From Bacillota bacterium (lineage in GTDB: Bacteria; Bacillota; Bacilli; Paenibacillales; NBRC-103111): a DNA stretch of 39,003 nucleotides. Positions 15,518 to 24,947 of this stretch are shown here, one piece after another. The stretch is from the NCBI GenBank assembly GCA_023393235.1, contig JAEWMH010000206.1, positions 1 through 39,003 on the forward strand, in the 5' to 3' direction. The notes under the pieces are model-generated. The model did not search any database. It worked only from the letters and a program-made list of their open reading frames with translations, and was not told where the DNA came from. Made by a program: the position numbers and the translations under genes. The first letter of the stretch is position 1; the number at the start of each line of letters is the position of its first letter.

Positions 15518-15697
15518 TTATTGAGCCGGCTCCCATTTGCACCGGATCGGAGAAACAATGGAATTGTCCGCCTTCAATTCCTTGAAGGCCTTATCCACTT
15601 CCTTGCGGTCCAGGCCGGTGGCTTTTTCCACTTCACCTGCTGTAACCGGCTTGCCTGCAGCCTTCATGGCATCCAGCACTTGTTCCTTTGCACTCAT
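15518..15697 (-). CDS. Small winged-helix DNA-binding-like protein
   Basis: 59 residues, MSAKEQVLDAMKAAGKPVTAG then EVEKATGLDRKEVDKAFKELK and SPIRCKWEPAQ. This is a stand-alone winged-helix fold (MarR/ArsR-like, no effector domain) common in Firmicutes and of unknown role. ATG 15697 is chosen because AAAGGGGG lies 8 bases upstream; an in-frame GTG at 15706 overlaps that site. It has its own terminator and is followed upstream by the GGDEF gene on the same strand, 84 bases away, so it could be co-transcribed with it. Confidence 0.8.
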   Translation of the reverse strand: MSAKEQVLDAMKAAGKPVTAGEVEKATGLDRKEVDKAFKELKADNSIVSPIRCKWEPAQ

Positions 15698-15781
15698 CGT
15701 AAGCACCCCCTTTCATAAAGCTGCGTACCTTCTATTCCAAGGTCCGGTCTAGCCTCCGTGTTTAGCACGCGTTAACCCGCG

Positions 15782-17725
15782 CTACCGGTTCTCCGAAGCC
15801 GCCCACAGGCGCTTCGAGGATTTGCGTTCCTTCTTCACCGCGTACATTTTGAAATCCGCCTGCTTCAGAAGCGACTCCACGTCCTCCCCATCCGTAGGGT
15901 ACAAGCTGATGCCGATGCTCGCCTGGACATTAATTTCCCGGGCGCCCATCTGAATGCTCTTGCGCAGATGCTCCGAAATATCCTCCACCGCCGCCAGAGC
16001 CTCCTGCATAGTGCCGATGCCCGGCAGCAGCATGGCGAATTCGTCCCCGCCCAGCCGCGCCGCGGAGAGGCCCGACCGGGTCAGCTCCTTCATCCGCCTG
16101 CCCAGCTCCCGGAGCACAATGTCCCCGTCCTCATGGCCGTAAGTGTCGTTGATGAATTTCAGATCGTCCATATCGATATAAATCACGGCGAATACTCCAC
16201 CGGCGGCCTTGGCGGCGTCGATGGCCTTTTCCACCCGCTCATAGAACAGCTTCCGGTTGGACAAACCCGTCAGACTGTCGTTATAGGCCAGGAAGCTGAT
16301 ATAATCCTCCGCCTTTTTGCGCTCCGTAATGTCATGAATAATGGAATAGATAATGGACCGTTTGCCGAAGGGAACGGCCGAGGAGTGGATTTCCACATCC
16401 CGGATATCGCCGTCGGCCAGTTTATGCTTCATATGCAGCACGGCACTTTGCTCCTGCACAATGTGGCGGGCCATAGCCACTCCCTCCTGGAGGCTGGTGC
16501 CATCCAGAGCGGTCAGCTTCATGGATTCGAACTCCTTGAAGGAATAACCGTAGAATGCCAACGCCGCGTTATTCACCGATAAAATCTGCAGGGACTCCGG
16601 GTCCACCAGACACATAACCGCGGAATGCTTGTCGAACATGGCCCGGAAGCGCTCCTCACTTTCCCGGAGCTTCCGCTCGAATTCCTGATGGATGCGGATT
16701 TCCTCCTGGAGCCGGTTCTTTACGGCGATATCCTGTCCGATTACCATAATACCCAGAATATCGCAGCTGCTTTTGTCCCTGATCCGGGAGAAGGAGAGTC
16801 GCAGCGGTATCATCCGCCCGGTGCTGCCCATTAGATTGACCTCTGCATAGGCGGTAGTATCGGAGGCAGTCTGCCCATGCACAATGGTGTCGATCACATC
16901 CTTCTCCACACATAAATCCCGTAAGGGCAGATCGCTCAGCTCCTCTTGGCTGTATCCAAGGAGCCCCACTGTCCGGCGGTTGATCCGTTGGATCCGGCCT
17001 TCCATCGAAAGCAGGAAGAAGGAATCCATCATTTCCGTCAGAATTTCGTCATACAGAACATGCTCAGATAACGAAAACAGCCCATAGCGTTGATTGGCTG
17101 CAATTATACCCAGAATCAGGATCAAACTAAAAAGCTGGCCGGAGGTTGACCAATCCGGGTAGCCCATGGCCGGCAGGATAAACTGGGATATAAAATTGGC
17201 CGCAAAGGTCAGGACGGCGCTGGCCATTACCAGATTCAGCTGCTTAAGCTGGCGGCCGCTCCGGCTATTCAGCCGCATGTGGAGGACAACGCTCAGCGCT
17301 GCCAGCTGGTAAACCACATCGTAGCCGTTGTCCAGCCATTGGAACACCAGCCCGGTCATTCTGCCTGTGGATGTATCTGATCCGGTATCCATCATGAATA
17401 CCCGCATACACAAAAGGACAGCCGGAACCACATAGAGCAAAGCCTGGGGAAGCGGCTTCTGAAACAATGGGATCCGGGCGAACCGGAGGGTGGTGTGAAG
17501 CACCAGCGCACTGAACAAACACCAGCCCACCGAGGAAAGCTTGACCCAAAACACGGAATTCTCCATGTAAACAAAAGCATACGCGAAGGACCAAACCGCC
17601 AGACTCAAACAAGTCAACGAAAACAGAATGCTGACGGCGTTTAATTTATATTTGGCTACCGGGTAAATTCCGGCTATGAGATACACCACAAACGCGGTGA
17701 GGGAGAATAGGGTATAGGCGGTCAT
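15782..17725 (-). CDS. Membrane diguanylate cyclase: 7TM-PAS-PAS-GGDEF
   Basis: 647 residues. Residues 1-215 form about seven membrane helices of the histidine-kinase-N-terminal 7TM type. Two PAS domains follow (about 225-340 and 355-475, the second ending YSIIHDITERKKAEDYI), then a GGDEF domain from about 480. The active-site motif RLGGDEF is intact (GGDEF 559-563), so it should make c-di-GMP from GTP. The inhibitory I-site RxxD is replaced by RSGL (550-553), which predicts loss of product inhibition. It lies 33 bases after the HD-GYP gene on the same strand, so one transcript probably carries both the synthesis and breakdown enzymes. Confidence 0.92.
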   Translation of the reverse strand: MTAYTLFSLTAFVVYLIAGIYPVAKYKLNAVSILFSLTCLSLAVWSFAYAFVYMENSVFWVKLSSVGWCLFSALVLHTTLRFARIPLFQKPLPQALLYVVPAVLLCMRVFMMDTGSDTSTGRMTGLVFQWLDNGYDVVYQLAALSVVLHMRLNSRSGRQLKQLNLVMASAVLTFAANFISQFILPAMGYPDWSTSGQLFSLILILGIIAANQRYGLFSLSEHVLYDEILTEMMDSFFLLSMEGRIQRINRRTVGLLGYSQEELSDLPLRDLCVEKDVIDTIVHGQTASDTTAYAEVNLMGSTGRMIPLRLSFSRIRDKSSCDILGIMVIGQDIAVKNRLQEEIRIHQEFERKLRESEERFRAMFDKHSAVMCLVDPESLQILSVNNAALAFYGYSFKEFESMKLTALDGTSLQEGVAMARHIVQEQSAVLHMKHKLADGDIRDVEIHSSAVPFGKRSIIYSIIHDITERKKAEDYISFLAYNDSLTGLSNRKLFYERVEKAIDAAKAAGGVFAVIYIDMDDLKFINDTYGHEDGDIVLRELGRRMKELTRSGLSAARLGGDEFAMLLPGIGTMQEALAAVEDISEHLRKSIQMGAREINVQASIGISLYPTDGEDVESLLKQADFKMYAVKKERKSSKRLWAASENR

Positions 17726-17758
17726 AGGGGAAATTCAAATCCTCCTCTAAAGATTCCG

Positions 17759-19540
17759 TTAACCGGCTCCATGATTATGCTGATCCTGCCCGCCGGCCAG
17801 CAGCATCACGAATACCCGCACCACACGGGCATCGAACTGGGTGCCGGCCTGACGCTCCAGCTCCCGGACGGCGTCCTCCGGCGACATCACCTTTTTCCGG
17901 TAGGGGCGGGCGCTGGTCATCGCGTCATAGGCATCGGCTACGGATACGATTTTGGACAGCAGTCCGATCTCGCTGCCCTTAAGGCCCCGAGGATAACCGG
18001 TTCCATCCACCCGTTCGTGATGCTCATGCACAATTTGGCGGCTGTTATCCAGGAAATGGAGCCCCTCCAGAAGCTTGTCCCCAATGGCGGGATGCTTCTT
18101 CATCATTTCGAACTCCTCGGGGCCGAAGCTGCCTTGGTTGTTCAGGATATGCTCGGGGATGCCGATTTTGCCGATGTCGTGGAGAATGCTGCCGAAGCGG
18201 AGATCGTGAAGCGCTTGGCGGCTCAGATTCATGGCCCGTCCGATGGCCAGGGAATAATCCATGACCCGTTCGCAATGGCCCCGGGTATAGGCGTCCTTGA
18301 CTTCAATGGCGTTGACCAGAGCCCGGACCGTTTCAAAATAACTGCTCTGGTTTTCCCGCAGGCTGTTCTCCAGCTCATGCTGGATGCGGCCCCGCTCCTC
18401 CAGCAGTTCCCGGATTTCGCCGGCCATCTGCTCCACTTTTCTGCCCAGCAGGGCAAATTCGTCATTGGTGCGGATGTCCAAGCTTACCTCATAATCGCCT
18501 CTGGAAATTTTCTGGATGCCGGAGGCAATGCTCTGGATGGGCCGGGTAATGGCACGGGACCGGTAGAACCCGTAGCTGCCGGCGATACAGGCCGCTGCAA
18601 GCACCAATATGGTAGATATGAGAAGATTCCTCAGCAGGGATTGACGGAGGCTGTCCTCGTTGTAAATAATCTCGATAACGTTAATTTCATTGCTCCCTGC
18701 GGCATTCACCAGCCGGTAGGGGACATATTGATGAAAGGCCCTTTTTCCCCCGTAAACAGCCTCTGTTTCTACTGTCTCTAAGGTATCCTTGGCTTGGGCA
18801 AAAGCAGGGAGATGCGCCCCCTCCACCCGGTAATTCAGCCCGCTGCCGTCCTTCTTGTAGGAAACCCCCAGATAATCGTAGAGGATCACCCGGTCGATAA
18901 ACGGATTTTCCTGGACAACCGCCGTTTCGAAGTTATCGAAGGTGCTGGTTTTTAGCATGAGGAGGCGCGGGTCAATGAGGGTGCCCGTCTCAAAAATGTA
19001 TTGCCCGTCCCCGGAGGGAAGATAGCAATATTTAGTGAGATTGGACTCGTTCAAGGACAGGCTGATCCGCGATCCGGCGAAGCCGCCCTCCCGCACTACA
19101 CCATCGAGATAGCGGGTAAAGTCGCTGTACGGCTGGAAGTTTAGCCCGATATCCCCGGGATTGGTGGAGGCAATAACCGTATAGCTCCGGTCAATGATAT
19201 ACAGATCCATATCCGGCTTGTCCGCAATAAAAGGCTGCAGATCGAAGCCGATCCCCCCGTTCTGCTGATAACGGGTCCGCACCGCCTCCAGTATGGGCTG
19301 CGCCTCCTCTTCCATGGGACGCTCCACCAGCAGGTTCATCCGGTCGGCATCCGCCACGGTATTCCTGATCCGCTCCTCAATCATTCTCCGGTTCTGCCGG
19401 AAATTATCCTCAAGCAGATGTTTCACAAAGAAATATTGGAAGGCGCCCATCAGACCGGACATGAGCAGAACAACGCTGAACAGCAGGAGTCCGAGCTTAA
19501 GCTTGAAGGGATAGAGAGATGGACGGCTCAGGGAAAGCAT
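17759..19540 (-). CDS. Membrane HD-GYP domain c-di-GMP phosphodiesterase
   Basis: 593 residues. An N-terminal membrane helix (about 12-35), a large extracytoplasmic dCache-like sensor (about 36-300), a second helix (about 308-330), a HAMP domain (about 330-385) and an HD-GYP domain (about 400-580). HDIGKIGIP (454-462) and HHERVDGTGYP (507-517) give the full catalytic and GYP motifs, so hydrolysis of c-di-GMP is expected. ATG 19540 is preferred because AGGTGAT lies 10 bases upstream; the frame also has a GTG at 19553-19555 without a site. It is the first gene of a pair with the GGDEF protein. Confidence 0.92.
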   Translation of the reverse strand: MLSLSRPSLYPFKLKLGLLLFSVVLLMSGLMGAFQYFFVKHLLEDNFRQNRRMIEERIRNTVADADRMNLLVERPMEEEAQPILEAVRTRYQQNGGIGFDLQPFIADKPDMDLYIIDRSYTVIASTNPGDIGLNFQPYSDFTRYLDGVVREGGFAGSRISLSLNESNLTKYCYLPSGDGQYIFETGTLIDPRLLMLKTSTFDNFETAVVQENPFIDRVILYDYLGVSYKKDGSGLNYRVEGAHLPAFAQAKDTLETVETEAVYGGKRAFHQYVPYRLVNAAGSNEINVIEIIYNEDSLRQSLLRNLLISTILVLAAACIAGSYGFYRSRAITRPIQSIASGIQKISRGDYEVSLDIRTNDEFALLGRKVEQMAGEIRELLEERGRIQHELENSLRENQSSYFETVRALVNAIEVKDAYTRGHCERVMDYSLAIGRAMNLSRQALHDLRFGSILHDIGKIGIPEHILNNQGSFGPEEFEMMKKHPAIGDKLLEGLHFLDNSRQIVHEHHERVDGTGYPRGLKGSEIGLLSKIVSVADAYDAMTSARPYRKKVMSPEDAVRELERQAGTQFDARVVRVFVMLLAGGQDQHNHGAG

Positions 19541-19672
19541 GGATGGGGGGATCACCTGCCAGAAGATAGTGGATGGGGAGCATAACAGATATATATATGT
19601 ATTGTATATAGAATTCGGGAAAAAGGATATATCATCTATAAAAAATCAACCTGTTTTCTAAATTCCGCCTCA

Positions 19673-19688
19673 TTGTAAACACTTACAA
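19673..19688. promoter_or_regulatory. Palindrome upstream of the ABC importer, cre-like
   Basis: TTGTAAACACTTACAA has perfect 6-bp arms. The inner 14 bases match the CcpA catabolite-response element (TGnAAnCGnTnnCA) at all but one fixed position (A for the central G). It lies 45 bases before the lipoprotein's start codon and may mediate glucose repression or bind another regulator. Confidence 0.45.
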
Positions 19689-19732
19689 GAAAAGGGATAA
19701 TGACCGTATCAAAGCATAAGGGGGATTTGTTT

Positions 19733-21091
19733 ATGAAACATCGGTTCAAATGGATCAATCTGGCGCTGGCAGGCACCCTGACGTTGGGGCTGGCGGCATG
19801 CGGCGGCAACAGCTCCGGTGAAGGAAGCGCAAATCCCGATGCCTCCAAGGCACCGGCCGCCACCAAGGAAACCTCCTCCGGGTCCAAGGGGGACAAGATC
19901 ACCATTACCTTCCAGAACATTTATCCCGATCCCACCGATCCCAAAAACGGCCTGATGAAAAAAATCGTCTCCGCTTATGAGTCGGAGCACCCCAACATCA
20001 AGATTGAGCTGGATTCCCTGAATACCGACCAGCAGAAGCTGAAGCTGAAAACCCAAGCGGCCTCCAATGAGGTCCCGGACATCACCATCGTGAACCCGTC
20101 GGCGCAGATGAAGCCGTATGTGGATGCCAAGCTCCTGGCCCCCCTGAATGACATGGTGGAGCAAAACGGCCTGAAGGCCACCTTCCAGGAAGGCATTCTC
20201 GATTATTATACCTTCGACAAAAACCTGTACGCCCTGCCGGATGGAAATAACATCGCAGTCGTCTTCTACAATAAAGAGCTGTTCGCCCAGGCGGGAGTCA
20301 AGGTGCCGTCTACCTTCGAGGAAATGGTGAGTGTGGTCAAAACCCTCAAGGAGAAGAAAATCACCCCCATGGCCATCGGGGAAAAGGATACCTGGACCGG
20401 CTCCTTCCTGTTCATGAACATGCTGCTGCGCACCAATAACGGACCGGGTTTCCTCTCCGACGTGATTGCCGGCAAAAGAACCTTCGAGGACCCGGCGTTT
20501 GTGGAAGCCATCGACGCCTTCCAATCCCTGGTGCAGGCAGGTGCCTTCCAGGACGGTGCCACCTCCTTTGATTACAACGCGGGGGAAAACCTGTTCAAAA
20601 CCGGCAAAGCCGCCATGTACTTTATGGGCAGCTGGGCCACCGGCGGCATTGAAACCTCCTCTGTCAACGGCAAGGTAGGAGTGTTCAAATTCCCGACGAT
20701 CAACGGCAAGGGCAATGCCAATGAATTTATGCTGGCACCGGGAAGCGCCTTCGCCATTTCTGCTAACAGCAAGCACCTGAAGGAAACCAAGGATTTCCTG
20801 AACTATTTCATGCTGAACTTCCCCAAGGAAGCCTTCAAGGTGAAGGGAGCAGTAGGGCTGGCGCAAAAGGTGGAGGGCGATTTTAAGGCCAACGGCTATT
20901 CGGATATGGCTATCGAAGTGATGAACCTGTTCAAGGATGTGAAGGGCGGGGACCTGGCCTTTGACAACACCATGAATCCGGGCACGGCTCAAGGCCACCT
21001 GCAAAGCATCCAGAACCTGTTTGTCCAAAAGATGGATTCCAAGGTCACCGCCAAGGAGCATCAAGCCGCGTATCAGTCCAACAACAAATAA
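19733..21091 (+). CDS. ABC transporter sugar-binding lipoprotein
   Basis: 452 residues. The signal peptide ends in the lipobox LAAC (Cys23), so the protein is lipid-anchored outside the membrane. The mature part is a family-1 extracellular solute-binding protein: ITITFQNIYPDPTDPKNGLMKK, then NVLPDGNNIA-like YALPDGNNIAVVFYNKELF, then AAMYFMGSWATGG. It binds a mono- or oligosaccharide for the two permeases downstream. ATG 19733 is chosen because AAGGGGG lies 8 bases upstream and the signal peptide starts there; an upstream in-frame ATG at 19700 adds a non-hydrophobic extension. No ATPase gene is present, so a shared MsmX-type ATPase is presumably used. Confidence 0.93.
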   Translation: MKHRFKWINLALAGTLTLGLAACGGNSSGEGSANPDASKAPAATKETSSGSKGDKITITFQNIYPDPTDPKNGLMKKIVSAYESEHPNIKIELDSLNTDQQKLKLKTQAASNEVPDITIVNPSAQMKPYVDAKLLAPLNDMVEQNGLKATFQEGILDYYTFDKNLYALPDGNNIAVVFYNKELFAQAGVKVPSTFEEMVSVVKTLKEKKITPMAIGEKDTWTGSFLFMNMLLRTNNGPGFLSDVIAGKRTFEDPAFVEAIDAFQSLVQAGAFQDGATSFDYNAGENLFKTGKAAMYFMGSWATGGIETSSVNGKVGVFKFPTINGKGNANEFMLAPGSAFAISANSKHLKETKDFLNYFMLNFPKEAFKVKGAVGLAQKVEGDFKANGYSDMAIEVMNLFKDVKGGDLAFDNTMNPGTAQGHLQSIQNLFVQKMDSKVTAKEHQAAYQSNNK

Positions 21092-21112
21092 GACATAGCA
21101 TGTTCTAAAAAA

Positions 21113-21148
21113 AGCGGTGGAGGGGGGGAGCGGACCTCTTCCACCGCT
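21113..21148 (+). other. Intercistronic hairpin
   Basis: A 9-bp perfect stem (21113-21121 with 21140-21148) without a T run lies between the lipoprotein and permease genes. Such hairpins usually protect the upstream mRNA and give the binding protein higher expression than the permeases. Confidence 0.65.
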
Positions 21149-21171
21149 ATCTGTTCGAGGAGGGAAACCAT

Positions 21172-22062
21172 ATGAACGTATTGCGCGTATCCAAGCTGAC
21201 CATCGGACTGTTTGTGCTGCCCTGTCTGCTTCTATACAGCTGCCTGGTGTTTGTGCCTATCGGAGTATCGATTTACAGCGGGCTGCTGGACTGGAACGGG
21301 ATCGGCCAGGCGCATTTTGTGGGGCTGGACAATTTCCGGACCCTGCTGTTTCACGATCCCGTCTTTTGGCCGGCGGTGAAACGGACCCTGAATTTCGCCC
21401 TGTTCTCCATGGCAGAAATTCCTGTGGCGCTGCTGTTGGCCATTTTGTTGAACCGTTTTGTGAAGAAGCCCAATTTTCTCGTGTCCAGCTATTTTATGCC
21501 GGTTATTCTGTCGGTGGTTATCATCGGCCAATTGTGGAAAACCATCTATAATCCTGCCTCCATGGGGGGCATGCTCAATCAGCTGTTGGAGCTGGTGGGG
21601 CTGTCGGACCTGACCCGGAGCTGGCTGACCGACCCGTCGGTGGCCATGATCGCCCTTTATTTTGTGGCCCTGTGGCAATATCTAGGCTACCACACCTTAA
21701 TCCAGTTCACCGGCATCCAGAATATCCCTGCCGATATCTACGAGGCTGCGCGGATTGACGGCGCAGAGGGCTGGAAGGCGGACTGGCATATCACCCTGCC
21801 CATGAATATTCCGATTTTCAAAATATCCATTGTTCTGGCCTTTATCGGCTCCCTCCAGGCCTTCGACATGATTATGGTTATGACCGCAGGAGGACCGGCC
21901 CATGCCACGGACGTCATCTCCACCCATATGTACAACATGTCCTTCCTGTCCATGAAATACGGCTACGGCAGCTCCATTGCCACCTTCCTGGTGGTGCTGT
22001 GTCTGGGGGCCACCGTCATTATCAACATGCTGTTCAACCGCCTCGAGCGGAAATATTCCTGA
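21172..22062 (+). CDS. ABC transporter permease (MalF/UgpA type)
   Basis: 296 residues with six membrane helices. The EAA loop is visible at about residue 190-210 (YEAARIDGAEGWKADWHITLPM), where the ATPase docks. It forms the sugar channel with the next permease. A good GAGGAGGGA site precedes ATG 21172. The second permease starts 18 bases after its stop. Confidence 0.95.
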   Translation: MNVLRVSKLTIGLFVLPCLLLYSCLVFVPIGVSIYSGLLDWNGIGQAHFVGLDNFRTLLFHDPVFWPAVKRTLNFALFSMAEIPVALLLAILLNRFVKKPNFLVSSYFMPVILSVVIIGQLWKTIYNPASMGGMLNQLLELVGLSDLTRSWLTDPSVAMIALYFVALWQYLGYHTLIQFTGIQNIPADIYEAARIDGAEGWKADWHITLPMNIPIFKISIVLAFIGSLQAFDMIMVMTAGGPAHATDVISTHMYNMSFLSMKYGYGSSIATFLVVLCLGATVIINMLFNRLERKYS

Positions 22063-22080
22063 TAAAAGGAGGCAACGCCT

Positions 22081-22959
22081 ATGAATTCCGCCGCAACCGC
22101 CACAGTGAAGCCTGTTGCTTCCCGGACCAGGAAACACTTGTCGCCGGTTAAGCTGCTTGTGTACCTGTTGTTTGGCATTCTGCTGGTTACCCAGCTGTAT
22201 CCGCTGGTTTGGCTGGTGCTGTATTCGCTGAAAACCAACGAGGAAATCCTGTCGGGGAGCTTCTTCGCCCTGCCACATGTGCCCCAGTGGGAAAACTTCC
22301 GCAATGCCATTGAGGCTGGAAGCTACTTCCGGTACCTGTTCAACAGTGTGAAGGTTACCTTCATTACTATGGGGAGCGTACTCCTGTTAAGCTCCATGGT
22401 GGCCTTCGCCATCAGCCGGTTCCGCTGGCGCTACGGGCAGGCGGTGATGGTCCTGTTCCTCATCGGCATGATGATCCCCATGCAGGCCACACTGCTTCCT
22501 TTGATGAAAATGTTCAAGCAAATTTCCGTTCTCAATACCCACTGGGCGCTGATTCTGCCGTACATCGCCTTTCAGACGCCAATCGCCGTTTTTATTCTGA
22601 GCGGCTTCATGAAGACCATCCCCCACGAAATCGAGGAATCGGCGGTAGTGGACGGAGCAGGCATCTTCCGGATTTTCTTCCACATCACCGTGCCGGTTTC
22701 GGTGCCCCCGATGATGACCGTGTCCATCCTCACCTTCATCAATGTCTGGAATGAATATATTCTGGCCGCCACCTTTATCTCCAAGCAGGCTTTGAAGACG
22801 CTGCCCTTCGGCGTGAACAGCTTCGTCAGCCAATATTCCGTCAACTACGGGGCCATCGGTGCCTTTCTGGTGCTGGGGGCGCTGCCGGTGGTGATCATTT
22901 ATTTCCTGCTGGCGGATAAAATTACCAAGGGTATGGTTGCCGGGGCGGTCAAAGGGTAA
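22081..22959 (+). CDS. ABC transporter permease (MalG/UgpE type)
   Basis: 292 residues with six membrane helices. Its EAA loop reads EIEESAVVDGAGIFRIFFHITVPV near residue 180-200, and the C-terminus DKITKGMVAGAVKG is typical of the family. It pairs with the upstream permease. AAAGGAGG lies before ATG 22081. A gap of 122 bases leads to the sensor kinase, so the kinase may have partly independent expression. Confidence 0.95.
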   Translation: MNSAATATVKPVASRTRKHLSPVKLLVYLLFGILLVTQLYPLVWLVLYSLKTNEEILSGSFFALPHVPQWENFRNAIEAGSYFRYLFNSVKVTFITMGSVLLLSSMVAFAISRFRWRYGQAVMVLFLIGMMIPMQATLLPLMKMFKQISVLNTHWALILPYIAFQTPIAVFILSGFMKTIPHEIEESAVVDGAGIFRIFFHITVPVSVPPMMTVSILTFINVWNEYILAATFISKQALKTLPFGVNSFVSQYSVNYGAIGAFLVLGALPVVIIYFLLADKITKGMVAGAVKG

Positions 22960-23081
22960 GGCGGCCGGAACGTTACAGCGAGGCCCCCGGTCAGTTCGGC
23001 CGGCTTGTCCGGTCTCTCCCGCAGCGCCAGGGTTCCATGCTACAATAGAGCTACAAAGCAGTGCTTTTTCGGAGGACTCCC

Positions 23082-24947
23082 ATGCGGAAGTTGAACACGC
23101 TGTATATGCGGCTGTTTCTGTTGATTCTCTCCTGTATGCTGGTGCTGATTCTGGTGTTCAGCATGGCCTATTACCATAAGCTTACAGGTATCATTCACAG
23201 CCAGACCCGGGAGATGGCGGAGAAGAATATCTCCCAGACCGTGGATCTGTTCGATCTCCTGCTGAAGGGGTATGACAGCATCACCAAGTCCCTTAACAGC
23301 AATTACGAGATGCTCCGGCTGATGAAGGAGCGGGACAGCGATCCCGCCGTCAAGGTCATCAATGACCGGACCATCACCAATAATATCGGCGCCATCTATT
23401 ATTCCCGGGACGATATCGCCGCCATCTACATCATTACCAACGGCGGAGTGATGTACAATTACGAGCGGAAATTCGCCGGAGTAGTGGATGCCAACTACGC
23501 CCATAAGGAGTGGTACCGGAAGCTAAAGGCCTCCGCCGGGGAAATGGTCTGGCTGGGGCTGTACCGCGGCTCCGTCATGAACGAGCTCCAACAGGAGGAG
23601 CCGGTGTTTGTGTTCGGCCGTCAGCTGTACGATCTGACGGACCACCGTTCGGTGGGCATCGTCATGTTCGAGACGTATCCCCAAGCCATTATGTCCGCCC
23701 TGTCCAATGCCTCCATCAGCTCCAACAGCAAGGTGTATATTACCGATAAGGATAAACGGATCATCGCCTCCACCAAGATGGACGCCTCCTGGGCCATGAC
23801 CTCCGATGAGCTGGCTACGGGGCCGGTGCTGGACCCGGACTCCATCTCCGACAGGGACAATCTGGTTGTTTCCGCGCAGCCGCGGATGGCGGATTGGAGC
23901 GTCATCAGCATGACGCCGCGTTCGGATATCAGCGCCCGGATCGACCAGACCCGGCAGTATCTCATTGCCGTCATTGCGGCGCTGGTGGTGCTGTCCACGG
24001 CCATCGCCACAGTGATTTCCCGCACCCTGTCCTCGCCCCTGCGCCTTCTGGTCCGGGAGATGCGGCGGGTGGAAACGGGGGATTTCCATGGTTCGGTCAA
24101 TGTCCGCTCCTTTGATGAAATCAACTACCTGGTTACCTCCTTCAACCGGATGGTGAACCGGATGGACGAACTGATCGAGCGGATTACCCTGGCCTCCGTC
24201 AGTGAAAAAAACGCCGAGCTGGCCGCCCTGCAATCCCAGGTGAATCCCCATTTTCTGTACAATACGCTGGATATGATCTATTGGATGCTGGACGAACGGG
24301 GGAGCGAAAAGCTGGGCCGGGTGATTCTCTCCCTCTCCCAGATGTTCCGCTACAGCAGCGACTGGGAGGAAGCGTCCAAAACTACCCTGCGCCATGAATT
24401 GGAGCAGATGAAGCATTACATGACCATTATCGAAAGCAGGCTGGCGGGGCGGGTTATCACGGAGATTGACATCGGGGAGGAGTGGCTCGGCACCCTTATT
24501 CCCAAGATGACCCTTCAGCCTATCTTTGAAAATGCGGTGAAGTCCGGACTGGAGCCCAAAGCCGGACCCGGAGTCATCCGGGTTTATACCCGGACGACAG
24601 AGCGGGAGCTGCAGATTGTGGTGGAGGATGACGGAGTCGGTATGGATGAAGGTACTCTTGCCCGGCTGCGGGAGGCCTTGCATGTGGGCGGTACAGCCGG
24701 AGGAGGCAGACCTGCGCAGGAATCCCCTTCGGTTCCGGAAATGGACGGCGGGACTCCCGTTCTGCCAGCCGCAGCCCGCCGCAAGGGCATCGGCCTGCCC
24801 AATGTGCACCGCAGACTGGTCCTGCAGCATGGAGAAGAGTACGGGCTGCGCATCGACAGCGTTCAAGGACAGGGCACCACGGTAACCATAGCCCTGCCCA
24901 TTCCTACGGTAAGGAGGGACCCTCATGGAACTGCTCATCGTGGATGA
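23082..24947 (+). CDS. YesM-like sensor histidine kinase
   Basis: 621 residues: membrane helix (about 10-32), extracytoplasmic dCache-type sensor (about 33-295), second helix (about 296-318), HAMP (about 320-375), a His_kinase domain with QSQVNPHFLYNTLD (phospho-acceptor His390), and a C-terminal HATPase_c domain with DDGVGM and KGIGLPNVHRRL. The start is ATG 23082 with GGAGGA upstream. A stretch rich in Gly, Pro and Ala (about 545-570) between the N and G boxes is longer than usual. Its gene overlaps the response regulator by 23 bases. It probably senses the sugar carried by the adjacent importer. Confidence 0.93.
   Translation: MRKLNTLYMRLFLLILSCMLVLILVFSMAYYHKLTGIIHSQTREMAEKNISQTVDLFDLLLKGYDSITKSLNSNYEMLRLMKERDSDPAVKVINDRTITNNIGAIYYSRDDIAAIYIITNGGVMYNYERKFAGVVDANYAHKEWYRKLKASAGEMVWLGLYRGSVMNELQQEEPVFVFGRQLYDLTDHRSVGIVMFETYPQAIMSALSNASISSNSKVYITDKDKRIIASTKMDASWAMTSDELATGPVLDPDSISDRDNLVVSAQPRMADWSVISMTPRSDISARIDQTRQYLIAVIAALVVLSTAIATVISRTLSSPLRLLVREMRRVETGDFHGSVNVRSFDEINYLVTSFNRMVNRMDELIERITLASVSEKNAELAALQSQVNPHFLYNTLDMIYWMLDERGSEKLGRVILSLSQMFRYSSDWEEASKTTLRHELEQMKHYMTIIESRLAGRVITEIDIGEEWLGTLIPKMTLQPIFENAVKSGLEPKAGPGVIRVYTRTTERELQIVVEDDGVGMDEGTLARLREALHVGGTAGGGRPAQESPSVPEMDGGTPVLPAAARRKGIGLPNVHRRLVLQHGEEYGLRIDSVQGQGTTVTIALPIPTVRRDPHGTAHRG

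Noticed and set aside
19709..21064. A 451-codon minus-strand open frame opposite the ABC lipoprotein gene
   Set aside because: The opposite strand has a clear lipoprotein with signal peptide and family motifs. Long antisense frames are expected in GC-rich genes; the translation has no recognisable domain.
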